From Planctomycetota bacterium (GTDB taxonomy: Bacteria; Planctomycetota; UBA1135; GCA-002686595): 34,417 nucleotides of DNA. The notes under the pieces were generated by a model. It was not told the DNA's origin, did no database searches, and saw only the letters and a program-made list of their open reading frames with translations. How positions within the stretch are numbered: the first letter of the stretch is position 1; the number at the start of each line of letters is the position of its first letter. The translations under genes were made by a program, and so were the position numbers. The stretch is taken from the NCBI GenBank assembly GCA_014238415.1, contig JABABA010000005.1, positions 123,020 to 157,436 of the forward strand, read 5' to 3'. Shown here one piece after another: positions 26,937 through 34,417 of the stretch.

Positions 26937-26963
26937 CGTAGGTCCACCGTGCCTCTAGCCCCT

Positions 26964-28580
26964 ATGACCTCCACCCGCCCCCGAACGCCCTGGGCCGTGC
27001 TGTTGCCTTTGCTGCTGTTTGGTTCATGCATGGACCAAGGTCCTAGCCAGCCCTCAAGAGTGCTGGTGATCGGTTGGGACGGGGCGAGCTTCGACTTGAT
27101 TGATCCCCTCTTGGCAGCCGGGCGCTTGCCAAACCTCGCACAACTGCAGGCGAGAGGCCGTACGGCCCAACTGGAAAGCACGCGCATTCCGATCAGCTCT
27201 GCAGCCTGGACCAGTGCTTTCAGCGGAATGGGGCCGGGACAAACAGGGGTCTTCGGTTTCTTCGAGCCCGTGGCAGACAGCAACGATGTGAAGCTGATCT
27301 CCAGTCGCTCCAACCAGGCACCACCGCTCTGGCGCATCTTGAGTTCCCGCGGGGTAGGCGTGCATGTGTTCGGAGTTCCCGCCACCTGGCCACCTGAACC
27401 CATCAAGGGTGTCATGGTAGCGGGCATGTTAGCCCCCCACGAGGGCGGCTTCGCCCTGCCTGAGGCCTATGAGCGTCGGCTGCTGCAGCGGGATTTTGTG
27501 CCAGATCTCGGAGTCTGGCGTGGGAGTTCTCTGCCGGACGCTCAACGAGTCCAACAACAGTTGGAGATCAAGGAACAAGCTCTGGTGGAACTCTTGTCCC
27601 AACACAACTGGCGTTGCGCGGTGACGGTCTTCAAGAACCTCGATGTAATCTCGCACCAGCGTTATTCAACTGACTTGGAAGGGCCCGTGGCCAAGTTGCT
27701 GGTGCAACTGGATCAGGTCCTGGGTTCCCTGATCGAAGCAGCAGGTCCCCAGACCGATGTGCTGGTCGTAAGCGATCATGGATTCAGGAGATACCCACGT
27801 TCTCTTGACCTGGAAGCGTTCTTGATCCGGAACAAGTGGACCGAGCGCAAGTCGACAGATGCCCCTGGGCGCGGCCAGGTGGGACCCCTGGCGGATGCCC
27901 GACCCACGGCCCATCGGGCCCGCATGGAAAACATCGATCTGGCCCGATCCCGCGCCCTGGCCATGGACTGCGAGGGCAACTTCGGCTCCCTGCGCCTGAA
28001 TGTAGCCGGTCGCGATCACGGTGGCGTAGTGGACCCCAAACAAGTCAGCGAGTTACTCGAGGCTTTGGAGAAGGACCTCCGATCCCTCAGTATCGACGGC
28101 CAGCCAGTAGTCGCCCAGGTCTGGCGCGCCAGCAAGTTGATGCCCGGTCCTCACCGCCGGGCCTTGCCGGATCTGGTGTTTGAAACAGTACCCGACCTGC
28201 GGGTAATCCTGGGTTCAGGAGATATCTTGCACTCTCGCCTGCCTGCCGGTTTCCCAGACCACGCCCTGGAAGGAATTGCAGTCATTGCAGGGCCATCCAT
28301 CGCAATGGAAAGCCAACGGGCACGCTGGTCAATTACAGATCTTGGGCCGACGATTCTGCATCTCTTGGAGCAACCCCTCTACACGGAGTTCAACGGCTCA
28401 TTTCACGGGGAAATCCTGCGCACAGCTCGCAAACCCAAAATGATTTCCAAGAGTCTCGATCCCACACTGCGCAGCCGTTCCCAAGTGGATCAGGGAACGG
28501 TCCGTTCGGACAAGGAACTGGAGGATCTTATGCGCACCCTTGAATCCATGGGCTACTCGGGAGGCGAGAACAATCGATGA
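26964..28580 (+). CDS. Alkaline-phosphatase-superfamily lipoprotein (type I phosphodiesterase-like)
   Basis: 538 residues from the ATG at 26964; a GTG at 26949 adds five residues. The signal sequence ends in the lipobox LLLFGSC (Cys22), so the enzyme is predicted to face the periplasm. Metal-site and nucleophile motifs follow the phosphodiesterase/nucleotide-pyrophosphatase pattern: VIGWDGASFD (Asp39), PISSAAWTSAFSGMGPGQTG with Ser78 where the family has the Thr/Ser nucleophile, DVISH (Asp227, His231), SDHG (Asp271, His272) and a late PDH (His433). The family's usual His after 'nPgk' is Thr94 here. Substrates in this family include phosphodiesters and glycan-linked phosphates; none is assigned. 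The stop codon overlaps the next gene's ATG. Confidence 0.85.
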   Translation: MTSTRPRTPWAVLLPLLLFGSCMDQGPSQPSRVLVIGWDGASFDLIDPLLAAGRLPNLAQLQARGRTAQLESTRIPISSAAWTSAFSGMGPGQTGVFGFFEPVADSNDVKLISSRSNQAPPLWRILSSRGVGVHVFGVPATWPPEPIKGVMVAGMLAPHEGGFALPEAYERRLLQRDFVPDLGVWRGSSLPDAQRVQQQLEIKEQALVELLSQHNWRCAVTVFKNLDVISHQRYSTDLEGPVAKLLVQLDQVLGSLIEAAGPQTDVLVVSDHGFRRYPRSLDLEAFLIRNKWTERKSTDAPGRGQVGPLADARPTAHRARMENIDLARSRALAMDCEGNFGSLRLNVAGRDHGGVVDPKQVSELLEALEKDLRSLSIDGQPVVAQVWRASKLMPGPHRRALPDLVFETVPDLRVILGSGDILHSRLPAGFPDHALEGIAVIAGPSIAMESQRARWSITDLGPTILHLLEQPLYTEFNGSFHGEILRTARKPKMISKSLDPTLRSRSQVDQGTVRSDKELEDLMRTLESMGYSGGENNR

Positions 28581-30049
28581 ACAGCGCTGAGCCCAAGCAA
28601 GGTGGACAAAAGAGTGTATTCGCGGCTTGCGCCTTGATCGTAGCTACTGCCCTCGGGGGACTCTGCTGGATCAGCTCCCTGCCCCTCTTGGGTTTTGACG
28701 CCTACCCCCTGATTGCCTCATCGAATGTGAAAGAACTGGGAGACCTATGGCGCTTGATTTCCATCGAACTGATGGACGGCCGCTACCCCGATGGCCATTT
28801 TCACCGACCACTGGTGCAACTTTCTTTTGCCCTCGACCGCGCCCTGCATGGACTTGAGCCCCGGGGTTATCACCTGACAAACCTCTTGGTTTGCGCCATC
28901 AGCGGAACATTGGTCTTTGGATTGGCCCGCCGGATCGGGGGTCTCAAAATTTGGAGCGCGTGTTTGGCAGGCCTTTTCTTTGTGGCCCATCCACTACAAG
29001 CAGAAGTCCTGCCCTTCCCTGCCCGACGAGCGGACAACCTGGCACTTTGCCTGATCCTGGCCGTGCTGCTGATACAGGTTCGCCCTGGCGCTGTACTGGG
29101 GAGAGGCCGTGCACTTGGACTCTGCTTGCTCTCCTGGTGCGCGTTTGCCGCCAAAGAAACGGGTGCAGTGGTTGCTCTCCTGGGCCCCTTGTTGCTGTTG
29201 ATCGAAGGTGAAGGAACTCTAGCACGGAGATTCAAGAGCGCGATGCGAAGCGCATGGCCCACGATCCTCGGAGTGGCCCTTGGAGTAGGAGCACGACACC
29301 TGGTACTCGGCGGTCTCGCCGGGCATACAGATTCCAGCCTGCTTGGTAGCCTCACCCTGCCCGCATCAGAGTACCTCTGGCGTTTGCTCTACTCACAGCC
29401 CTGGGCGGGTTGGAACAGTGCCACCCTCCCGATCCTGTGGGGCCTATTTGCGATGCTGATGATCTGCAGCTTGAGGTCAAGGCCCCAGGGCACCGGCTTC
29501 CTGTTCGCCTGGCTCATAGCACTCCTCATGGTCAGTGGACTCGCGGGTCGAGTGCACGATTGGTATGCCCTGCTGTTTGTACCTGCCATGGGAATTCTGG
29601 TGTGCGTCGTGATCGAAAAAGCATGGGTCCACCTGCATGCCGACAGAACTACGACAAAAGTCGTTCCCGGAATATTGGGCCTTGGCCTGGCCCTATCCCT
29701 GCTAGTCAACGGACCGCTGCTCAGGCGCTATGGCAACTTGATCGACGGAGGCAAGATGCTTGAACAGAGTCTGGTTCAAGTGGATCGCCTGGTAGCAAAC
29801 GCCCAGGTGGGTACCACCACCCGCTTGAACCCTTGGATTCCGATTCTGCCCCCCCACTCCGATGGCTCCGAACTGCGCGGAGTGGCGCTGACATCGGATT
29901 ACTCCCTGCAAGCCTATGTGGAATTGCTGCGGCCAGAATTGAAGACCAGGGTGCGACGCTATGAGGCTGCTGTCGGACCAGGTGAGAAAGAGAGCTGGAC
30001 CCTGGAATTGGTGCAGCAACCCTTGCCCTCCTGGATCCGGCGCCATTGA
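28577..30049 (+). CDS. Polytopic GT-C-like membrane protein
   Basis: 490 residues, starting in the ATGA shared with the phosphodiesterase stop codon. About ten hydrophobic helices are visible between residues 13 and 375, then a soluble domain of about 110 residues. FDAYPLI (Asp41) in the first outer loop, HFHRPLVQLSFALDRALHG, GYHLTNLLVCAISG, HPLQAE and AAKETGAVV resemble the GT-C glycosyltransferases of the PMT/TMTC type, which use polyprenyl-phosphate sugars. The N-terminal charge pattern supports insertion in the inner membrane. Coupling with a periplasmic phosphodiesterase suggests a joint role in making or trimming a surface glycan, but no sugar substrate can be read from the sequence. 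It converges on the TPR lipoprotein gene 15 bases downstream. Confidence 0.72.
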   Translation: MNSAEPKQGGQKSVFAACALIVATALGGLCWISSLPLLGFDAYPLIASSNVKELGDLWRLISIELMDGRYPDGHFHRPLVQLSFALDRALHGLEPRGYHLTNLLVCAISGTLVFGLARRIGGLKIWSACLAGLFFVAHPLQAEVLPFPARRADNLALCLILAVLLIQVRPGAVLGRGRALGLCLLSWCAFAAKETGAVVALLGPLLLLIEGEGTLARRFKSAMRSAWPTILGVALGVGARHLVLGGLAGHTDSSLLGSLTLPASEYLWRLLYSQPWAGWNSATLPILWGLFAMLMICSLRSRPQGTGFLFAWLIALLMVSGLAGRVHDWYALLFVPAMGILVCVVIEKAWVHLHADRTTTKVVPGILGLGLALSLLVNGPLLRRYGNLIDGGKMLEQSLVQVDRLVANAQVGTTTRLNPWIPILPPHSDGSELRGVALTSDYSLQAYVELLRPELKTRVRRYEAAVGPGEKESWTLELVQQPLPSWIRRH

Positions 30050-30064
30050 TCGAACGCCAGAACT

Positions 30065-31069
30065 TCAACCACTGGACCTGCGCGCAAGGTCCATCAGCGT
30101 GCGCACCTCAGCGATGCGGACCCTGATCCCTTCCATCACCTCCGGAGCCTGAGTCTCGGCACCGCTGCCCCTGTACTGGCGTTGAGCACGACGCAGATTT
30201 CGCAGTGCCGAAGGCAAGTCCCCCCGCAGGATCGCGAGTTCTCCCTGCTCTTCAGCCAGCCTCCCGGTCCACTCCGCGTCCCCCATACTCTGGAGTGCCC
30301 CCGAGAGGCGCTTGAAATTGGCTTCCGCTTCCGAAATCACCCTCCAGGCCTCATCAAGTTGACCCCCTAGCCGCAAGGCCCTGCCAAGCGCCCAGTCCAA
30401 TCTGACCCGTTGCTGAAAAGGCTGATCGTTGGACAACTCTATTGCGGTGCGGAAAGATCGGATTGACTCTTCGGACTGGTCAAGAGCCTGGTGAATCCAA
30501 CCCAGACCCTCGTGACCAGCAGCGATCCAGGTGGGATTCCCTGAGAGCAGAGCGGCATCGAGAACCTTGCGTCCAAAGTCCAACTTCATTGCCCCCTCGG
30601 ACCTGGCTGCGGCCAATTGGGCGGCTTGCATAGCGAGGTCAGGCCGTTCACCTGCCAAGGCTGCGGCCCAGGCGCGATTCAGATAGTCAATCCCTTGGAC
30701 GGGCAGGCCCTCGGCCAAGAGGAGGGCGCCACTGGACAAGAGAAAGCGGATCCAGGCCTCGCCATCCTCAGGTTGAGCGAACTGCTCAGCCTGACCGTGC
30801 CAGGTCCCTGCCTCAATCGGTTCTCCCCCCAAGGCCAAGACCAGAGCCACTCCCGATGCTGCCACCACAAAAGCAGGCTTGTCCTGCTCCTCGGTAGCAA
30901 TCATGGCAGCCAGGCGATAGGACTCCAGTGCTGCTTGGGGATCGCGTGCCCGAAAGCGCGAATCTGCCCGATCGATCAGATCACGAAGATCGAGCTCAGC
31001 GTCCACGTTCCTGGTGACACAGGCCGGGGCGCAAAGGGCGAGACAGACAAGAAAAGCAGGGGTACGCAT
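30065..31069 (-). CDS. TPR-like repeat lipoprotein
   Basis: 334 residues. The signal sequence ends in the lipobox CAPAC with lipidated Cys17. The rest is almost wholly helical, with TPR-like pairs such as GHEGLGWIHQALDQSEESIRSFRTAIEL and WALGRALRLGGQLDEAWRVISEAEA, and a final helix rich in Arg. TPR proteins bind partners rather than catalyse; partners are unknown here. It lies opposite the surrounding plus-strand genes, with 15 bases to the convergent GT-C-like gene and a 189-base divergent region (31070-31258) towards the next gene, where both promoters must lie. I could not identify clear -35/-10 elements in that region. Confidence 0.8.
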   Translation of the reverse strand: MRTPAFLVCLALCAPACVTRNVDAELDLRDLIDRADSRFRARDPQAALESYRLAAMIATEEQDKPAFVVAASGVALVLALGGEPIEAGTWHGQAEQFAQPEDGEAWIRFLLSSGALLLAEGLPVQGIDYLNRAWAAALAGERPDLAMQAAQLAAARSEGAMKLDFGRKVLDAALLSGNPTWIAAGHEGLGWIHQALDQSEESIRSFRTAIELSNDQPFQQRVRLDWALGRALRLGGQLDEAWRVISEAEANFKRLSGALQSMGDAEWTGRLAEEQGELAILRGDLPSALRNLRRAQRQYRGSGAETQAPEVMEGIRVRIAEVRTLMDLARRSSG

Positions 31070-31258
31070 ATGAGTCGACTGCTGGAATCCTCGCCGGACT
31101 GACGAGGTCTACCCTCCATCATCCCCATCCCAGCCGCTTCCCGCAAGGAAAGTGGAGATTCAGCAGCAGGCAATCAGGTACAGAGGCCCGCCGACAGGTC
31201 CAGACCCTGGAGAGTCCTCTTCGTATCCCATGTCCAGATCGCTACCCTCGCCCCTGAT

Positions 31259-33400
31259 ATGGGGGCCTCTGGACGAAGAATACTCAGCGCAGCGCTTGTT
31301 CTGACTGCTGTAGTGCTGTCGATCGCCCGGTTCAGCACATCTACGCCCAAGACCTACGCAGCCCTGGCGCTCACCCATGAGCCCCGCTGGGGAGTGGAGC
31401 TGGAAGGTCCGATCATAGACCTGAAGAGCAAGCCAGGGAATTCGACGGCACCCACCGCCACTCACCTGATCGAGCATCCGACTGTCAACCCAACAGCCGA
31501 TAGAGTCGCTCCATTTGTGCCCGACGCCACGCAAGCAGCACTTGAAGTTCAAGTCCTTGACGAGCAGGGCGCACCGCTCGTGGGCGCTCATGTAGCTTGC
31601 TTCCCTTTTGAGAGCGATGCTCCAAGACGCATGCATCGATTGATAGAAGCCAGCAAAGGCGACCTCGCACTTGCTCCCCGCACAGACAAGGAAGGCCGGT
31701 GCCTGCTGGTCCTGCCACCCATGGATCGGGCGCGTGTCACTGTGATTTCCGCCAACTCAGGACGAGTGCTGCACTCCCAGGAGGTCCGCCGCTTGCTCGC
31801 CGGATCCAAACGCCAGGTACAACTTTCGGGTCGCCACAACCTGCCCCAGCCCTGGTACCTGAAGCTCACCACCGATCCAGGCCAGATACCGCCCATAGAG
31901 CCATGGATTCAAACCTTTGAGTTGGAGACCTTGGGCCAGGAACTGCTGCTTGATGACGCAAGCCCCCTGAGTTCCATGGGAGGAGGCGTCTGGGCCACGC
32001 TTCTCGACCTGGCCCAACCACAAGTAGTGATCGTTGGAGCAGAAGGACTCGCCCCCCGAGCAATCATGATGCGCCCTGGCCACAGCCGGTGGGACCACCC
32101 CATGCATGTCAATCTGCAAAGGGGAGGACGCTTGAGAATTCAGACCACAGCCAAGAGCGAATTGACCCTGGAGGTGCCCCTATGCGCTCTGGGAGACAAT
32201 GTTCCGCAAGTTCCGCTTCGGTGGCATTTGAGTTCCGACGAAAACGGTTGGATCCAAGCCGATCAGCTGCCGACAGGGGTCACCATGGACGTGGTCTGGA
32301 GTCCAGTTGTAGCGGCTGCTCCCCGACAGATAGAAGTCAGCGAAACCACCCCCCTCGTTCTGGATCTCGCGCCGCTGCCGGGCAGCACCCGACTGAGCGG
32401 TAGCCTGAAAGACCCTGGAGGCAGGCCACTTGCCCACATACCTCTGGTGCTGATGTCTGCCACGCGCAAGGGAAGCGTACACCTGCCCCCCGAGACCCGC
32501 CCCCTGAGGCGTCTGATCAGCGACCGGGACGGGCATTTCGTCCTGGACAACCTACCCGCGGCCGCCTGGTGGATCTGTCCGGAACCCGGGCACGGTTGGG
32601 CCCCCGTGACTCGCTGGTTCGAAGTACCCAGCAATGCGCAGGAAATTCGACTGGAACTGCAAGCCCTGCCCGCCCGTGCGATTGCAGGCCAGGTTGTCGA
32701 CGATGCAGGCACGGTTGTCGCAGGGGCCACTGTGCGCCTGTCTGGCGAAGGCGGGAAAGTGCTAGCGGAACGAACTAGCGGACTCAACGGGGGCTTCGCT
32801 TTTGAAGCGCCCACGGGCGAAAGACTCTATGTTCAATCCCTGGCTTGTGGTGCCCACGGTTCCTCGGCCTTGACGCTCTGTCCTCTCTCGGCCCAGCCCA
32901 TGAAATTGAGGGTCAACCTGGGAGGGCAGATTCATGGCATCTTCCTGACTGCGAAGAACCGCATGTCCCAGGGACCCCACCAGGTCCTGCTCCACAGCCC
33001 TGATCAGGCTCCAAAACGGTTCACCATCGAAAGCGCCTTCTTCCGTCTGGAAGGCCTGTCGGAAGGCTGTCATGCACTCGCGGTCTTGGACACTGCCGGC
33101 CGAGTCGGGACCCTTGTGGTGAACATCGACGGAGAATCTACACCTCCTGCAACGATTCACATGGGTCTGGGCCAGACTACCGAAATCTACAACCCGACCT
33201 CACAACCCATGGCCTACAAGCTGACTGCTGAAGGTGCAGTCTGGATGAGGGGCACCTTGGCACCCAAAGCCAGCCGCACGATCGCGATTCCTGCAAGTCC
33301 AGCAAAACTGCATTTCGGTCCGCCCAAGAGTGAACTGCCAGAATTGCAATCCTTCCCAGACCATGCGCCCGATCGCATTCTGCTGGAGACCAGCGTATAG
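31259..33400 (+). CDS. Carboxypeptidase-regulatory-like domain protein, membrane-anchored or secreted
   Basis: 713 residues. A hydrophobic segment (about 8-26) after a basic start could be a signal anchor or signal peptide. Several segments look like carboxypeptidase-regulatory (transthyretin-like) beta sandwiches: LEVQVLDEQGAPLVGAHV (near 95), LSGSLKDPGGRPLAHIPLVL (near 379) and IAGQVVDDAGTVVAGATVRL (near 475), each with the 'G.l.D..G.pl.ga.v.l' rhythm. No peptidase motif is present. Such proteins are common, large and exported in Planctomycetota and Bacteroidota, where they act as structural or binding modules. The next gene begins 26 bases after the stop codon, so co-transcription is likely. 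Confidence 0.78.
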   Translation: MGASGRRILSAALVLTAVVLSIARFSTSTPKTYAALALTHEPRWGVELEGPIIDLKSKPGNSTAPTATHLIEHPTVNPTADRVAPFVPDATQAALEVQVLDEQGAPLVGAHVACFPFESDAPRRMHRLIEASKGDLALAPRTDKEGRCLLVLPPMDRARVTVISANSGRVLHSQEVRRLLAGSKRQVQLSGRHNLPQPWYLKLTTDPGQIPPIEPWIQTFELETLGQELLLDDASPLSSMGGGVWATLLDLAQPQVVIVGAEGLAPRAIMMRPGHSRWDHPMHVNLQRGGRLRIQTTAKSELTLEVPLCALGDNVPQVPLRWHLSSDENGWIQADQLPTGVTMDVVWSPVVAAAPRQIEVSETTPLVLDLAPLPGSTRLSGSLKDPGGRPLAHIPLVLMSATRKGSVHLPPETRPLRRLISDRDGHFVLDNLPAAAWWICPEPGHGWAPVTRWFEVPSNAQEIRLELQALPARAIAGQVVDDAGTVVAGATVRLSGEGGKVLAERTSGLNGGFAFEAPTGERLYVQSLACGAHGSSALTLCPLSAQPMKLRVNLGGQIHGIFLTAKNRMSQGPHQVLLHSPDQAPKRFTIESAFFRLEGLSEGCHALAVLDTAGRVGTLVVNIDGESTPPATIHMGLGQTTEIYNPTSQPMAYKLTAEGAVWMRGTLAPKASRTIAIPASPAKLHFGPPKSELPELQSFPDHAPDRILLETSV

Positions 33401-33426
33401 ATCCAGAATCTGAAGAGCGCAGCAAC

Positions 33427-33885
33427 ATGGACAGTCTCAGCGCCTTCCGCAATTTGCTCCACAGCCATGCTGAGTTGATGATTGCAGCACTGGCGGAATT
33501 GGACGACCATCAAGCACTCTCTGCTCCAAACCCCTCGGCTGCCTGGATAGCCGCTCACCTGCACGAGTGCCTGAGCGAAGTCCAGGCCCTGGTCTGTGAC
33601 AGTCGACCAGCAGATGATTCGCCGCCAATGGAAGATCTAGTCTGGCTTCAACAGGTACAGGCCCTGGAGCAACGCTGCCTCGACCTGGATGATGCCCTGA
33701 GCGGGTTGTGCGAGAAGGACCTGGACCAGGATCCGGCCGGGGGCCTGGAGCAGGATCTGGGAAGAGGAAACCCTAGCCGCCGCGAAGTACTGGCCGGACA
33801 TGTGGGACACATGGGCTGGCATCTGGGTCAATTGGCGAGAATTCGCAGCCAACTTGGCCTGACCGCGATGCCCGGCTGGAGTTGA
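33427..33885 (+). CDS. DinB-like four-helix protein (putative metal site)
   Basis: 152 residues. The helical pattern and histidine spacing fit the DinB/YfiT superfamily: SAAWIAAHLHECLSE gives His44 (and His46) in the second helix, and AGHVGHMGWHLGQLARIRSQLG gives His125, His128 and His132 in the last helix, ending in the family's 'H.GQl..ir..lG'. Such proteins bind a divalent metal; some are thiol-dependent transferases, but most are uncharacterised. The gene follows the carboxypeptidase-regulatory-like gene by 26 bases. A 230-base region with the nrd promoter follows. Confidence 0.75.
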   Translation: MDSLSAFRNLLHSHAELMIAALAELDDHQALSAPNPSAAWIAAHLHECLSEVQALVCDSRPADDSPPMEDLVWLQQVQALEQRCLDLDDALSGLCEKDLDQDPAGGLEQDLGRGNPSRREVLAGHVGHMGWHLGQLARIRSQLGLTAMPGWS

Positions 33886-34003
33886 ATTTGGGCCCTGTTC
33901 TTGGCCTCCGAGACACCAAAGACCCATCTGCTTCCCCTCTTTGGCCCTTGACATGAGACCTTTGACCTGTTCCACGTCGGGCTCAAATCCCCTGCTCCAA
34001 AAA

Positions 34004-34019
34004 CCACTAGATGTAGTGT
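34004..34019 (+). promoter_or_regulatory. NrdR box 1 (predicted)
   Basis: CCACTAGATGTAGTGT closely matches the 16-bp NrdR palindrome (approximately acaCwAtATaTwGtgt). It lies just upstream of a TTGACC -35 element. NrdR is a zinc-finger/ATP-cone repressor that controls ribonucleotide reductase genes in most bacteria. Confidence 0.8.
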
Positions 34020-34020
34020 C

Positions 34021-34048
34021 TTGACCAGCAGAATCTACCTCATATGGT
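34021..34048 (+). promoter_or_regulatory. Predicted promoter of the nrdA gene
   Basis: TTGACC (34021-34026) and TATGGT (34043-34048) have a 16-base spacer, a moderate match to a sigma-70 promoter. It is placed between and across two NrdR-like boxes, as expected for a repressible nrd promoter, and about 68 bases before the ATG. Confidence 0.55.
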
Positions 34049-34050
34049 AT
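34035..34050 (+). promoter_or_regulatory. NrdR box 2, degenerate (predicted)
   Basis: The segment contains TACC-TCATAT-GGTA, a palindrome with a partial match to the NrdR consensus. Its start is 31 bp from the start of box 1 (15-bp gap), the spacing typical of paired NrdR boxes, and it overlaps the predicted -10 element. The match alone is weak; the spacing is the main support. Confidence 0.5.
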
Positions 34051-34115
34051 GCCTCCTGGCGCGATCCCCCCAGCGCCCCTAACCCGACCATCTCCTCCTA
34101 CGCCACTCTGCCCCG

Positions 34116-34417
34116 ATGCCAATTCCAAAGACAGCTTCGCCGTCCACCGGCACTGTTTCCCACACGCCCCAGGAAGCCCCCGGCATGCAAGTGCGCAAGC
34201 GCAACGGAGGTCTTGAACCGGTGGACCTCAACAAGATCGTTCGCGCCGTCGGTCGCTGCGCAGACGGGCTGAATGCAGTGGACCCGATGCGCATTGCAAC
34301 GCGAACCATAAGTGGGCTCTATGACGGCGCCTCCACTGAAGAACTCGATCGCCTCTCCATCCATACCTCTGCCGCCCTGATTGCTGAAGAGCCCCAGTAT
34401 CGATTCCTGGCTGCGCG
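34116..34417 (+). CDS. nrdA: Ribonucleoside-diphosphate reductase alpha subunit, N-terminal part (3' end outside window)
   Basis: The frame is open from ATG 34116 to the window edge, 100 complete codons. Residues from about 24 (MQVRKRNGGLEPVDLNKIVRAV) to 100 match the ATP-cone at the start of class Ia NrdA, including DGASTEELDRLSIHTSAALI and YRFLAAR, which correspond to E. coli NrdA. The enzyme reduces ribonucleotides to deoxyribonucleotides; the ATP-cone senses ATP/dATP for overall activity. A second ATG at 34185 begins at the conserved core and could be the true start, since no Shine-Dalgarno is clear for either. Regulation by NrdR is predicted from two boxes upstream. Class Ia over other classes is likely but not proven by this fragment. 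Confidence 0.88.
   Translation, partial: MPIPKTASPSTGTVSHTPQEAPGMQVRKRNGGLEPVDLNKIVRAVGRCADGLNAVDPMRIATRTISGLYDGASTEELDRLSIHTSAALIAEEPQYRFLAA

Noticed and set aside
26949..26963. GTG start for the phosphodiesterase-like protein
   Set aside because: The ATG at 26964 gives a compact lipoprotein signal, while the five extra residues add nothing typical; the choice remains tentative.
1..34417. CRISPR array, tRNA, rRNA, insertion sequence or integrase
   Set aside because: No regularly spaced repeats, cloverleaf-like sequences, transposase motifs or terminal repeats were seen on either strand.

Overview
The window looks like chromosomal DNA from a GC-rich (roughly 60% by eye) bacterium with a Gram-negative-type envelope. 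It encodes several lipoproteins and signal-peptide proteins, an MscS-type channel, DXP-dependent vitamin B6 synthesis (PdxJ), DapA, a bacilliredoxin, a kinase/sigma-54 activator fusion and large carboxypeptidase-regulatory-like and beta-propeller exported proteins. That combination suggests Planctomycetota or another lineage rich in Ser/Thr kinases and sigma-54 activators, such as Myxococcota. No 16S rRNA is present, so this is inference. I see no tRNA, rRNA, CRISPR array, transposase or prophage gene.

Layout. 1-775: the 3' end of an exported-looking protein. 822-5594: a 1590-residue regulator fusing a degenerate Ser/Thr kinase, a P-loop-less STAND-like segment, TPR-like helices, GAF, a sigma-54 AAA+ domain and a Fis-type HTH. 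It converges, with overlapping stop codons, on a secreted beta-propeller protein (5591-7411, minus). 7838-12494 (minus) is a tightly packed operon, manA-like > rsuA/rluB-like > M16 protease > inactive M16 paralogue, joined by a 3-base gap and GTGA and ATGA overlaps. 12663-16071 (minus) holds an SGNH-like membrane protein, a lipoprotein with two YHS/TRASH-like cysteine modules, an unknown exported protein and rsmD. From 16173 the plus strand carries pdxJ, dapA, clpB, a possible small gene and an mscS-like gene.

22434-25642 starts with a hairpin and an AT-rich repeat-bearing promoter region. It then holds a DUF234-type AAA ATPase translationally coupled to a small CxxC/CxxC protein, a bacilliredoxin, and a MarR regulator closed by a strong intrinsic terminator. 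26060-33885 is accessory envelope material: a lipoprotein, a phosphodiesterase-like lipoprotein coupled to a GT-C-like membrane protein, a TPR lipoprotein on the opposite strand, a carboxypeptidase-regulatory-like protein and a DinB-like protein. The right edge holds the start of nrdA behind two NrdR-box-like sites 31 bp apart that bracket a predicted promoter.

The best candidates for new biology are the triple nucleotide-binding-fold regulator at 822, the ATPase/zinc-protein pair at 22512-24187, the phosphodiesterase/GT-C pair and the dual-module metal-binding lipoprotein. All functions are read from motifs and family knowledge; no database search was run.
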